Position numbers and translations under genes: made by a program. Shown in pieces: positions 6,187 to 13,877 of a stretch of 20,273 bases of DNA; position 1 is the first letter of the stretch; every line of letters starts with the position of its first letter. This DNA is from JAKSUT01 sp045616505 (lineage in GTDB: Bacteria > Cyanobacteriota > Vampirovibrionia > Gastranaerophilales > Gastranaerophilaceae): the NCBI GenBank assembly GCA_045616505.1, contig JAZLGV010000105.1:1-20273 (forward strand), given 5' to 3'. The notes under the pieces were generated by a model, which made no database searches, was not told the origin of the DNA, and saw only the letters and a program-made list of their open reading frames with translations.

Positions 6187-7382
6187 TAAATCAAGTACCT
6201 ACAGTATTAGTCGATTTAGATGCTCAATCAAAAGAGGTTGAGAAATTATATTTGAATGAAATTCCTGAAGTTCAATTAATTGGAGAATTAAGTGATACTG
6301 TTCAAGCATATAGTTATATTTTAGAAAATAGACCAGCTCTTTTAATTATTGATATTTCTCAAAAAACAGAGCTTGCTTTAGATATTATTTCTAAAATTTC
6401 TGCAAATCATAAAACTTGTAAAATTGTAGTTACTTCATCAGAATATTCAACTGACACAATAATAAAAGCAATGAGAGCTGGTGCAAGAGAATTTATTGCA
6501 AAACCTTTGATAAAAGATGAGTTTATAAATTCTATAAATAAAATTATTGTTCAGCTTTCAAGTGGAGGTGGCGAAAATAAAAAATGTCGTGTAATCACTG
6601 CGTTTTCTAACAAAGGTGGTATTGGAAAAACTTCAATTGCAGCTAATTTGGCATTAGAGTTAGCTAATATGACAAAAGAAAAAGTTGCATTGATTGATTT
6701 AAACTTGCAACTTGGTGATATTACAACATTTTTAGATATTAATCCGTCTTTTGATATTTCTTATGTTGTGCAAAACTTGGAAAGAATTGATGAAACATTC
6801 TTGTTAAGTACATTAGAAAAATTTAAAGATACAAGTTTATATGTTCTTGCTGATCCTCCTTATTTAGAACAAGCTGAAGATATTACCGCAGAACAAATTT
6901 CAACTTTGTTTGATGTTTTAAAATCTACTTTTTCTTATATCGTAGTAGATACAAGTGCAAATTTTGATGGTAAGACTATTACTGCACTAGATAAATCAGA
7001 TTTGATTTTATTGATTTCAAATGTAAATTTACCTGCTATCAGAAACTGCCAAAGATGTTTAGATTTGTTTGAAAGATTGGGCTATGAAGCTGAAAAGACA
7101 AAAATTGTTTTAAATCGTTATATGGAAAACGAAGAAATTAAAGTTGAAGATGTAGAAGAAGTTTTAAATAAAAAAATTTACTGGAAAATTCCGAATAATT
7201 ATTTTACAATTATGTCAGCAATTAATAAAGGTATTCCTGTTTGTGAAATTAATCCTGAATCAAATATTTCGCAAAGTTATAGAGAATTAGCTGCATTGTT
7301 GTCTGATAATATTTACAAGCAAGATTATTCAAAAAAAGAAACTAGAAAATCTGGTTTTAATTTTATGAAATTATTTAAGTAA
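6183..7382 (+). CDS. cpaE: Pilus assembly ATPase CpaE (TadZ-like)
   Basis: This 399-aa protein combines a receiver-like N-terminal domain with a MinD/ParA-type ATPase, the architecture of TadZ/CpaE, which places the Tad machine at a cell site. The N-domain (1-122) keeps receiver landmarks: an aspartate at about D57 in ALLIIDIS and AKP (K107). The deviant Walker A, SNKGGIGKTS, lies at about 142-151, with the ParA/MinD-type K144 and K149. A Walker A' / switch I region follows at LIDLNLQLGDITTFLD. A Walker B-type DTSANFDG lies near 257. ATG 6183 overlaps the secretin stop, indicating translational coupling. The ATPase class is certain; whether the receiver domain is phosphorylated is unknown. 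Confidence 0.93.
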   Translation: MINQVPTVLVDLDAQSKEVEKLYLNEIPEVQLIGELSDTVQAYSYILENRPALLIIDISQKTELALDIISKISANHKTCKIVVTSSEYSTDTIIKAMRAGAREFIAKPLIKDEFINSINKIIVQLSSGGGENKKCRVITAFSNKGGIGKTSIAANLALELANMTKEKVALIDLNLQLGDITTFLDINPSFDISYVVQNLERIDETFLLSTLEKFKDTSLYVLADPPYLEQAEDITAEQISTLFDVLKSTFSYIVVDTSANFDGKTITALDKSDLILLISNVNLPAIRNCQRCLDLFERLGYEAEKTKIVLNRYMENEEIKVEDVEEVLNKKIYWKIPNNYFTIMSAINKGIPVCEINPESNISQSYRELAALLSDNIYKQDYSKKETRKSGFNFMKLFK

Positions 7383-7395
7383 GGAGTAAGCAGAA

Positions 7396-8901
7396 TTGTC
7401 TCTTAGAGATAGATTAGCCGCAAATACAAAACAAGCAAGAGGTATTGCAAATACTTCTTCGTCTGCTGCTTCTCAAAAATCTGTAAGTTCTGAGTATTTA
7501 AAATTGAAAGAACAGATGCATTTGCTTCTTGTTGAAAAAGTTAATTCAACTCCAACGTGGATGAATTATAATGATGAACAACAAAGAGAATTGATTCGTC
7601 AATTTGTTGAAAGTCAATTATTAAATACGTTTAAAAGTGTACCTTTAAACAGAGAAGAAAAAGAACGTTTAATACTTGAAATTATCCAAGAAACAAAAGG
7701 TTATGGTCCATTAGATCCGTTGCTTGCAGATCCTACGATTTCTGATATTTTGGTAAACGGTGCTGACCATGTTTTTGTTGAAAAAGGTGGGAAGTTATAT
7801 AAAACTGATGTTAAGTTTAAAGATAATCAACATTTAAAAAATATTATAGAAAGAATTGTTTCTAAAGTAGGCAGAAGAATTGATGAAACTTCACCAATGG
7901 TTGATGCTAGATTAGAAGATGGTTCTCGTGTTAATGCGGTTATTCCTCCATTGGCTTTAGATGGACCTTCTTTATCAATAAGAAAATTTAAACAAGATGC
8001 AGGTAGTTTAGAAAGTTTGTTAAAATGGCAAGCATTGACAAAAGAAATGGCTGAAACATTGGCACTTGCGGTAAAGGCAAGATTGAATGTTGTAATAAGC
8101 GGTGGTACTGGTGCTGGTAAAACAACATTGTTGAACAGTCTTTCTGCTAAAATTCCTGATGACGAAAGAATTATTACGATAGAAGATTCAGCCGAACTTG
8201 CTTTAAAACAAGAACATGTTGTGCGTTTAGAAACAAGACCTGCGAATATTGAAGGTACAGGTCAAATTTCAGCAAGAGATTTAGTTTCTAATGCTTTAAG
8301 AATGCGTCCTGACAGAATAGTTATCGGGGAATGTCGTGGAGCTGAAACTTTAGATATGTTACAAGCGATGAATACTGGTCACGATGGTTCTTTGACTACT
8401 CTTCACGCTAACTCTCCAAGAGATGCTCTTTCTCGTTTAGAAACTATGGTTTTGTATTCAGGTATTGATTTACCTGAAAAAAATATTAAATCGCAAGTTG
8501 CTTCTGCCGTTGATATTATTATTCAAGCAAGCAGATTACAAGATGGTTCAAGAAAAATTACTTCTGTTTCTGAAATTACAGGCATGGAAGGTAATATTAT
8601 TTCAATGCAAGAAATATTTACTTTTGAACAAACAGGGGTAGAAAATTTAAAAGTGCAAGGACATCATGCTTCAACAGGGGTAAGACCTAAATTTTTAGAA
8701 AAATTAAAAATGAGAGGTCTATCAGTTCCTGTTGAATATTTTGCTAAAGAACACAAACATACTTATGTGAACGCAGAAAATGGTATGTCATTTGCTTCTC
8801 CTCAAACTCAAATGGGTTCTCAAGCTCAAAATGCTCCAGATATTAAAAAACGTTTAATTCAAAATAATGAAAGTGTTTTCAGTAGAAGGTTGCAACAGTG
8901 A
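7396..8901 (+). CDS. cpaF: Tad pilus assembly ATPase CpaF (TadA)
   Basis: A 501-aa secretion ATPase of the VirB11/PilT superfamily that powers Flp pilin polymerisation as a hexamer on the cytoplasmic face. Walker A GGTGAGKTT is at 236-244, the Asp box TIEDSAEL at 261-268, Walker B RIVIGECRGAE at 307-317 and the His box GHDGSLTTLHANSP at 328-341. The N-terminal domain contains YGPLDPLLADPTISDILVNG, typical of CpaF. The start is TTG 7396 with AAGGAG at 7381-7386, which overlaps the cpaE stop. The C-terminal 60 residues beyond the ATPase core are Gln/Asn-rich and poorly conserved. All catalytic motifs look intact. Confidence 0.96.
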   Translation: MSLRDRLAANTKQARGIANTSSSAASQKSVSSEYLKLKEQMHLLLVEKVNSTPTWMNYNDEQQRELIRQFVESQLLNTFKSVPLNREEKERLILEIIQETKGYGPLDPLLADPTISDILVNGADHVFVEKGGKLYKTDVKFKDNQHLKNIIERIVSKVGRRIDETSPMVDARLEDGSRVNAVIPPLALDGPSLSIRKFKQDAGSLESLLKWQALTKEMAETLALAVKARLNVVISGGTGAGKTTLLNSLSAKIPDDERIITIEDSAELALKQEHVVRLETRPANIEGTGQISARDLVSNALRMRPDRIVIGECRGAETLDMLQAMNTGHDGSLTTLHANSPRDALSRLETMVLYSGIDLPEKNIKSQVASAVDIIIQASRLQDGSRKITSVSEITGMEGNIISMQEIFTFEQTGVENLKVQGHHASTGVRPKFLEKLKMRGLSVPVEYFAKEHKHTYVNAENGMSFASPQTQMGSQAQNAPDIKKRLIQNNESVFSRRLQQ

Positions 8902-9863
8902 TGGCTATATTTGTAAGTTTGATAATTGGGGTGAGTGTAGCTATTTTTATATGGGTTTTGTTTTTACTTGAAAAAGACATAAATCCAAATATTTTGCAAC
9001 GTCTTGAAAAAATCAAAAGAAAAACAAATGAAGATATTGAATTAGAAAAAAGAGTTGATTTTAGTTTTATAAGTAAAATTATTTATCAATTACCTTTGCT
9101 TGTAAAAATTTTAAAGAAATCGAAATTAGATGAAAAAATCAATGATATGCTAAAGATGGCTGATACGAATATGACTTTAGATTTTTTTATAGGTTTAAGT
9201 TTTTTGTGTGGTGTGCCATTTTTAATATTTTTATTTACACCTTTTAAATTAATGACTTTATTTGGTTTAGTTGCATTGTTTTTCCCTACTATGTATGTTC
9301 AGCAACTTGTTTCAAGAAGATTTTTAGAATTTTCAAAACAGTTTCCTGATGCTTTAAGTATGTTGGCAAGTTCATTGAGAGCTGGTCATCCACTATTTTC
9401 TGCAATAGATATAGTAACTTCAGAAATGCCTAAACCTGTTTCAACTGTATTTATGACTGTTCAAAGAGATATAGCTCTTGGTATTGATACAAAAGAAGCT
9501 TTTTATAGCATGGTAAAATTAATGCCTCAGAGTTTAGATTTGAAATTCTTTATAACTGCAGTATTAGTTCAAAAAGAAGTTGGTGGTAATTTGGCTGAAT
9601 TATTAGATAAATTATCAATTACAATTCGTGAACGATTTAAGTTGATTGGGCAATTAAGAGCGCAAACTGCACAAACAAGATTTTCAGGAATTATTGTTGG
9701 TATTGTTCCTGTTATTGTTATTCTTTTGATATTTTTTATGAATCCAGAGTATATAAAACCAATGTTTGAAACTCAAGATGGTCAATTAGCTTTTGCAGGT
9801 GCAATTTTATTGATTATTGCAGGATTTGTTTCAATAAAGAAAATCAGTCAAATAGAAATTTAA
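8901..9863 (+). CDS. tadB: Tad inner-membrane platform protein TadB
   Basis: A 320-aa member of the T2SSF family, which forms with TadC the membrane base on which CpaF acts. The first membrane helix is near the N-terminus (AIFVSLIIGVSVAIFIWVLF), with a pair at about 95-130. The cytoplasmic T2SSF domain is at about 145-255 (FPDALSMLASSLRAGHPLFS, then VLVQKEVGGNLAELLDKLS and IRERFKLIGQLRAQTAQ). Two closing helices lie near 262-282 and 295-314. The ATG at 8901 overlaps the cpaF stop as TGATG. A GTG at 8898 is an equally possible start adding one residue, with AGAAGG at 8884-8889 serving either. This is typical stop-restart coupling. Confidence 0.93.
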   Translation: MAIFVSLIIGVSVAIFIWVLFLLEKDINPNILQRLEKIKRKTNEDIELEKRVDFSFISKIIYQLPLLVKILKKSKLDEKINDMLKMADTNMTLDFFIGLSFLCGVPFLIFLFTPFKLMTLFGLVALFFPTMYVQQLVSRRFLEFSKQFPDALSMLASSLRAGHPLFSAIDIVTSEMPKPVSTVFMTVQRDIALGIDTKEAFYSMVKLMPQSLDLKFFITAVLVQKEVGGNLAELLDKLSITIRERFKLIGQLRAQTAQTRFSGIIVGIVPVIVILLIFFMNPEYIKPMFETQDGQLAFAGAILLIIAGFVSIKKISQIEI

Positions 9864-9880
9864 GGAAGAAAGGAGGACTT

Positions 9881-10771
9881 ATGATATTATTTGTGTCATT
9901 AATAATTGGCATTACATGTGCAATTTTTGTTCTTCTTTTGCCTTCTGAAAAACCGTCTTTATTGAAAGAACGTTTTGCAAAAACAACAGTAAAAAAAGAA
10001 AATAGTTTATTTAAAAAGTTGGTTACAAGAATAAAAGAAATTGTACGTCCAATTGCGGAAAAGAATGTCGAAGGTAAGGAATACGTAAGCAAAACAAAGA
10101 AAATGTTATTGCAAGCTGGTTATGCTTCTGCAGAAGAAGATGTTGTTAGATATGATACAAATCGTATTTCAAATACGGTGCTTGCAGTTATTGTTGCTTT
10201 TTTTCTTTTAATGTTAATGCCTACAACTGAAATTTTCTTTTCTTCAATTTTAATTGTTTATATGGCTTATAAATATCCTGAATTTTCTATTCAAAGGCAA
10301 ATAAAACACAGACAAAAAGAAATGATGAGATATTTACCTGATGCTGTTGATTTATTATCAATTTGTGTTCAAGCAGGTCTTGGTATAGATGCGGCATTTG
10401 CAAAAGTGGCAGAAGAATTTAGTTTGACTTCAAGCGTTGTTTCAAATGAATTTTCAAGATTAAATAATGATATTTTGTCGGGTTTAAACCATGAAGATGC
10501 GTTTAAAAATTTGTTATTAAGAAATGATAGCCCTGATTTGCAGTCGTTTGTTGCTTTGCTAATCCAATCTGATAGATTAGGTACAAGTATTTCTCAATCA
10601 TTGGATGCTTTTTGTGATTCTATGCGAACAAAAAAACGTCAAAGAATAGAAGAATTATCACAACAAGCAAGTACAAAAATGACTATTCCTATGGTTTTAT
10701 TTATGTTGCCTGCTATATTTTTGATTATTATGTATCCGGCACTTCAAAAAATAATGACTAACCTTCATTAA
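9881..10771 (+). CDS. tadC: Tad inner-membrane platform protein TadC
   Basis: A 296-aa T2SSF-family partner of TadB. An N-terminal helix (ILFVSLIIGITCAIFVLLL) is followed by a hairpin of helices at about 105-130. The T2SSF domain is at about 150-265 (YLPDAVDLLSICVQAGLGID, then ALLIQSDRLGTSISQSLDAF and MRTKKRQRIEELSQQASTK). A C-terminal helix follows (MVLFMLPAIFLIIMYPALQ). A very strong AAGGAGG lies 5 bases before the ATG. It is the last recognisable Tad gene in this window. No convincing terminator follows directly, so transcripts may continue to the one at 11181. Confidence 0.93.
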   Translation: MILFVSLIIGITCAIFVLLLPSEKPSLLKERFAKTTVKKENSLFKKLVTRIKEIVRPIAEKNVEGKEYVSKTKKMLLQAGYASAEEDVVRYDTNRISNTVLAVIVAFFLLMLMPTTEIFFSSILIVYMAYKYPEFSIQRQIKHRQKEMMRYLPDAVDLLSICVQAGLGIDAAFAKVAEEFSLTSSVVSNEFSRLNNDILSGLNHEDAFKNLLLRNDSPDLQSFVALLIQSDRLGTSISQSLDAFCDSMRTKKRQRIEELSQQASTKMTIPMVLFMLPAIFLIIMYPALQKIMTNLH

Positions 10772-10860
10772 TTGAACTTTTCTGAAACTCAATAAAGAAA
10801 GCCTTTTTATTCGTTATGTTAAGTTTTGTTAAGGAAAGTATATATTTTTGGTTTAAAAAA

Positions 10861-10894
10861 GTCAATTTTTTTTACTAAAAATTCTTTATATAAG
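10861..10894 (+). promoter_or_regulatory. Promoter element of the 66-aa gene, twin of 3633-3666
   Basis: The block begins GTCAATTTTTTTTACT and ends TATATAAG. It matches the block at 3633-3666 over its whole length without gaps. The -10 would be TATAAG (10889-10894), and the -35 position is again a T-run. The distance from the block to the ATG is similar in both cases (32 versus 29 bases). Confidence 0.6.
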
Positions 10895-10926
10895 TACGAG
10901 AGATAAAAAACAAAAGAGAGATTAAA

Positions 10927-11127
10927 ATGGAAAACGTAATCGAAAATGAAAATAAAATAACATTCTTATTCAGCCAATCAGTTGCTGATAGATATAAAGA
11001 AGTTTCTGAAGTTATTAATTCAGTTGCACCTCAAGGTCCTAGAGTTAGAGTTAAAGGCTTGAGAGCAATGATGGAAGAATCATTCTTCCACGGAGCAAAT
11101 TTCCACGGTAATAACTTCATAGCATAG
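10927..11127 (+). CDS. Small hypothetical protein (66 aa) with pentapeptide-like C-terminus
   Basis: A 66-aa protein that begins MENVIENENKITFLFSQS and is not recognised. The first 50 residues look like a soluble alpha/beta miniprotein: a beta strand KITFLFS, a helix VADRYKEVSEVINSV, then a basic strand GPRVRVKGLRAMM. The last 15 residues split into three units, SFFHG ANFHG NNFIA, which fit the pentapeptide-repeat spacing (A/S-N/x-F-x-x) and stop abruptly. There is no signal peptide or membrane helix, so it is not a Flp pilin. The ATG follows GAGAG by 6 bases. It has its own promoter and a good terminator at 11181, so it is a stand-alone unit just after the Tad operon. Confidence 0.72.
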   Translation: MENVIENENKITFLFSQSVADRYKEVSEVINSVAPQGPRVRVKGLRAMMEESFFHGANFHGNNFIA

Positions 11128-11180
11128 GTTTTAAAAATAAAGGAAAAGGGATAAATTTAAATTAGGTTTTAATGGGTGAT

Positions 11181-11204
11181 GCGAGCAAATGCTCGCTTTT
11201 TTTT
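11181..11204 (+). terminator. Rho-independent terminator after the 66-aa gene
   Basis: The stem GCGAGCA (11181-11187) pairs with TGCTCGC (11190-11196) across an AA loop. A run of eight T follows (11197-11204). It ends the small gene and any Tad read-through. Confidence 0.9.
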
Positions 11205-11224
11205 GCATAAAAATCTAAGTTATA

Positions 11225-11240
11225 TGATATAATTAGTGTT
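11225..11240 (+). promoter_or_regulatory. Extended -10 promoter directly against the ATG of the TPR-protease gene
   Basis: TGA-TATAAT (11225-11233) is a perfect extended -10 (TGN plus TATAAT). Only seven bases separate it from the ATG at 11241, so transcription should begin at the start codon. No Shine-Dalgarno is present. A partial -35, TTGCAT at 11203-11208, overlaps the preceding terminator's T-run and is spaced too far (19 bp). Confidence 0.6.
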
Positions 11241-12524
11241 ATGAAAAAGTTTTTGTTGATTTTTATAATAATGTTTATTGGAACAGGCGCATTGGCTGTT
11301 GATAGATATACTCTTGGTGTTCAAGCTTATAAAAAGGGTGATTATGAAAATGCTGTTATAAATTTTGAGTATGTTATAAAAAACAATTCAAAAAATGTGA
11401 ATGCAAGATATTATTTGGCACAGGTTTATTTACGTCAAAATAGAGTTAGTGATGCGAAAAATCAATATAATAGAATTATTTTTTTAGCACCTGAGTCATT
11501 GGCTGCAAAACTTTCTCAAAAAGGTTTGTCGTTGATTGTTCAATCAGAAAATGGTGTTCAAGTTGCTTCAAATGCAGATAATTCAGATTTTGGTGATAAT
11601 TATTTGTTATACGTTTTGCCAGATGAAAATAAAATATTAAAATGGTCAAATTTTCCAATATCTGTATTTATTGAATCAAAAGCACAAAAAGAAATTGCAA
11701 TTCAGGCTTTTAAACAATGGCAAGCAAAGAGTAAAAATTTAGTAAGTTTTAATTTCGTAAATTCAAAAGCACAAGCTCAAATTGTTGTTGTGTTTAAAGA
11801 TAAATTAGAAAGCACAAGTGTAAAAGATAGTTATGTTGCAGGGTATTCAAAGCCGTATTATAAAAATGGTGCATTTTCTAAATCAGAAATTTTTATTTTA
11901 GTTATCAATCCGTCAACGGGTGAAATTTTGTCAGATGATTATGTTTTGTTTTCAACTTTGCACGAAATAGGTCACTCTTTAGGCTTCAAAGGTCATAGTA
12001 ATTCTGATGAAGATGTTATGGCACCATCTGCAACTTTACCAAAAACACAATTAACTCAAAGGGATATAAATACATTAAAAGCATTCTATACAATTACCGA
12101 AGAACAATTAGCTGCACGAAAAACAACAGGTGCTGATGTTCGTTTGCAACAAGCTATGGAATATGTAAAAAGAACTCCTGATAAATCTGTAGGATGGGCT
12201 AATTTAGGTGATATTTATGCTTCAAAGAAAATGTATTCACAAGCGATACAAAGTTATAGACATGCGATATCATTAGAACCTGAAAGTGCAGAATTATATA
12301 ATTTGTTAGGTGCTGTATATGAAAAGACAAATGACTCAAAAAATGCTCTTGATAATTTTGAAAAAGCATCTGCATTAGATAAAAATAATTCTTTTTATTT
12401 GTATAAATATGCTCAATATTGTCAAAAAACAGGAAAAACAGCAAAGGCAAAAAGTTTGGTGTCAGAATATTTGAAAAATCATCCTGAAGAAGCAAGTGAT
12501 GAAAGATTTAAAAATTTTAAATAA
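11241..12524 (+). CDS. Secreted TPR and matrixin-like zinc metalloprotease fusion
   Basis: A 427-aa protein with a signal peptide at residues 1-19 (KKFLLIFIIMFIGTGALA). Two N-terminal TPR-type helix pairs follow at about 22-88. A central metzincin-like protease domain spans about 130-285. Further TPR repeats lie at about 315-415 (VGWANLGDIYASKKMYSQAI, then AELYNLLGAVYEKTNDSKNA). The zinc motif is H241-E-x-x-H245-x-x-G248-x-x-x-H252, followed by a Met-turn-like DEDVMAPS (M260), so it is a probable peptidase in the cell envelope or outside. The spacing to the third histidine is one residue longer than the classic HExxHxxGxxH. It lies downstream of the Tad operon, beyond a terminator, and has its own leaderless-type promoter. 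It converges on the next gene with a 6-bp gap. The substrate is unknown. Confidence 0.85.
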   Translation: MKKFLLIFIIMFIGTGALAVDRYTLGVQAYKKGDYENAVINFEYVIKNNSKNVNARYYLAQVYLRQNRVSDAKNQYNRIIFLAPESLAAKLSQKGLSLIVQSENGVQVASNADNSDFGDNYLLYVLPDENKILKWSNFPISVFIESKAQKEIAIQAFKQWQAKSKNLVSFNFVNSKAQAQIVVVFKDKLESTSVKDSYVAGYSKPYYKNGAFSKSEIFILVINPSTGEILSDDYVLFSTLHEIGHSLGFKGHSNSDEDVMAPSATLPKTQLTQRDINTLKAFYTITEEQLAARKTTGADVRLQQAMEYVKRTPDKSVGWANLGDIYASKKMYSQAIQSYRHAISLEPESAELYNLLGAVYEKTNDSKNALDNFEKASALDKNNSFYLYKYAQYCQKTGKTAKAKSLVSEYLKNHPEEASDERFKNFK

Positions 12525-12530
12525 CAAGAA

Positions 12531-13556
12531 TTATTTTATTTTGTTATCATTTTTTTCAAGAATTTTTAATAGTTCTTTTCTTAAATTTTCCATTTCTTCA
12601 TCTTCAGAAAGTTCAAAGTCTCCGTTTGCTTTTTTGTTAAAGAAATTTTCAAGTTCTCCGAAAAATACAGGTCTTAATTCTAGTGCGTTTGGTCTTCCTT
12701 CTGTAAGTTCTCTTAAAACTTTTGTTGTTTGATATGCCATTCTTTCGTCTTTTGCTTGTGCAGCAAAATTTTTATAAAAATCTTTTTTTTCTTCTGAATT
12801 TAAATATCTAGCTTCGTATGCAAATAATGCATTTTCAAGCTTTTCAGTTCTTTCATTTAGTTCTTTGTAAAAATCTTCAATTGTTGGTTCATTTAATTTT
12901 TTTAGTAGCTCACTACAATTTGGAACATCAATTGATTCTTCATATCCTGAATTTATTTTAAAAATGTAAGGTGTTGAAAAGTTGATAAATAGTTTTGATA
13001 AATTACCCGGTTTGAATTTATGTTCATAAAATAGATTGTTTGTTGTGTTTTGAAGTTGTGCATTAAGTGCGTGTGTTAGTTCGTGTCCAATTGCTTCTTT
13101 TAGTATAACTTCATCTTTTCTAGTGTGTTCTCTTTCAAGGAAGTTTATATAAATAATGCTACCTTCTGTGCCTGTTGAAGTAACAGCTGCTGCATTTTTT
13201 TGGTCAGCTGAAGGAAGTTCTGAAAAATCTCTAACTTGTACTCTTGCATGGACATAGTTTGGTAAAATTTTTCCGATTTCACGTTGAAGATATTTCTTTT
13301 TCATTTTGTTTTCGGAAAATAATCTTTCAATTACATTGTTGAAATTTTCAACTGTTTTTAAGATTCTTTCATCGCTCCATATTTGCGTTGGAAGTAGATA
13401 ATTTATGTTTTGCAGACTGTATGCTTGTTTTAATGCCATTTCTGGAATATTTTGGCAAGGGTTTGAACAAAACGAAATGTTTTTAGGTTTTGCGTTACTA
13501 AAATTAGCGTTTTGTAATGGTTTATTATTAATATTTTGTATTGCTGATATTTGCAT
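12531..13556 (-). CDS. Putative HExxH zinc metalloprotease
   Basis: A 341-aa protein with a clear zinc motif AIGHELTHALNAQ (H158, E159, H162). A downstream DERMAY segment (E271) could give the glutamate third ligand, as in gluzincin-type enzymes; that assignment is inference. The first 35 residues are Asn/Gln-rich and contain NISFCSN, with no hydrophobic signal peptide. This style of N-terminus recalls many uncharacterised proteins of gut Gastranaerophilales. Residues about 225-260 and 310-341 are charged helices (KELNERTEKLENALFAYEAR), and the C-terminus is Glu/Lys-rich. The ATG at 13556 has only a weak GGA upstream. It converges with the TPR-protease gene. Two unrelated metalloprotease genes end to end is notable, but no functional link is shown. 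Confidence 0.72.
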   Translation of the reverse strand: MQISAIQNINNKPLQNANFSNAKPKNISFCSNPCQNIPEMALKQAYSLQNINYLLPTQIWSDERILKTVENFNNVIERLFSENKMKKKYLQREIGKILPNYVHARVQVRDFSELPSADQKNAAAVTSTGTEGSIIYINFLEREHTRKDEVILKEAIGHELTHALNAQLQNTTNNLFYEHKFKPGNLSKLFINFSTPYIFKINSGYEESIDVPNCSELLKKLNEPTIEDFYKELNERTEKLENALFAYEARYLNSEEKKDFYKNFAAQAKDERMAYQTTKVLRELTEGRPNALELRPVFFGELENFFNKKANGDFELSEDEEMENLRKELLKILEKNDNKIK

Positions 13557-13678
13557 TTTTATTTCCGTAGTTTTTTGTTTTAAATCTTCTAAAGAAATAA
13601 ATTTGCTATTAATAATTTTTTTTATTCATAATATTTAACATAATAATTAATTAAAAAATTTTAGATTAAGAAAAAAAC

Positions 13679-13709
13679 TTGACTTTAAATATTTAGCAAG
13701 TAGTATAAT
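13679..13709 (+). promoter_or_regulatory. Promoter of tRNA-Gly
   Basis: TTGACT (13679-13684) and a perfect TATAAT (13704-13709), spaced by 19 bp, slightly long. Predicted initiation is about 18 bases before the mature tRNA at 13734. Confidence 0.65.
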
Positions 13710-13733
13710 TATATCACTAGTTACAGCAAAGAT

Positions 13734-13808
13734 GCGGGAGTAATTCAGTGGTAGAATGCTTCCTTGCCAAGGAAGATGTCGCGAGTTCGAGCCTCGTCTC
13801 CCGCTCCA
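13734..13808 (+). tRNA. tRNA-Gly (GCC), CCA encoded
   Basis: The acceptor arm GCGGGAG (13734-13740) pairs with CTCCCGC (13798-13804). The anticodon stem CTTCC/GGAAG (13759-13763, 13771-13775) encloses the loop TTGCCAA with anticodon GCC at 13766-13768. The T-loop is GTTCGAGCC. The discriminator base is T at 13805, and CCA is encoded at 13806-13808. It reads GGC and GGU codons. A terminator follows within a few bases, so it is a single-tRNA unit. I see no integrated element or duplicated 3' end beside it. Confidence 0.96.
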
Positions 13809-13811
13809 TTT

Positions 13812-13844
13812 AAAAAAAAGGACACCGTTAGGGTGTTTTTTTTT
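13812..13844 (+). terminator. Rho-independent terminator of the tRNA gene
   Basis: The stem ACACC/GGTGT (13822-13826 with 13832-13836) is extended by an A-run (13812-13819) opposite a nine-T run (13836-13844), with a loop around GTTAG. It ends the tRNA transcript. Confidence 0.85.
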
Positions 13845-13877
13845 ACTCAGATTTTATAATTTTTAGGGTGTGTTGTT

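Noticed and set aside
10772..10812. Terminator directly after tadC (AATAAAG...CTTTTTATT)
   Set aside because: The stem is short and nearly all A/T with a loose loop. I could not support it as a functional terminator.
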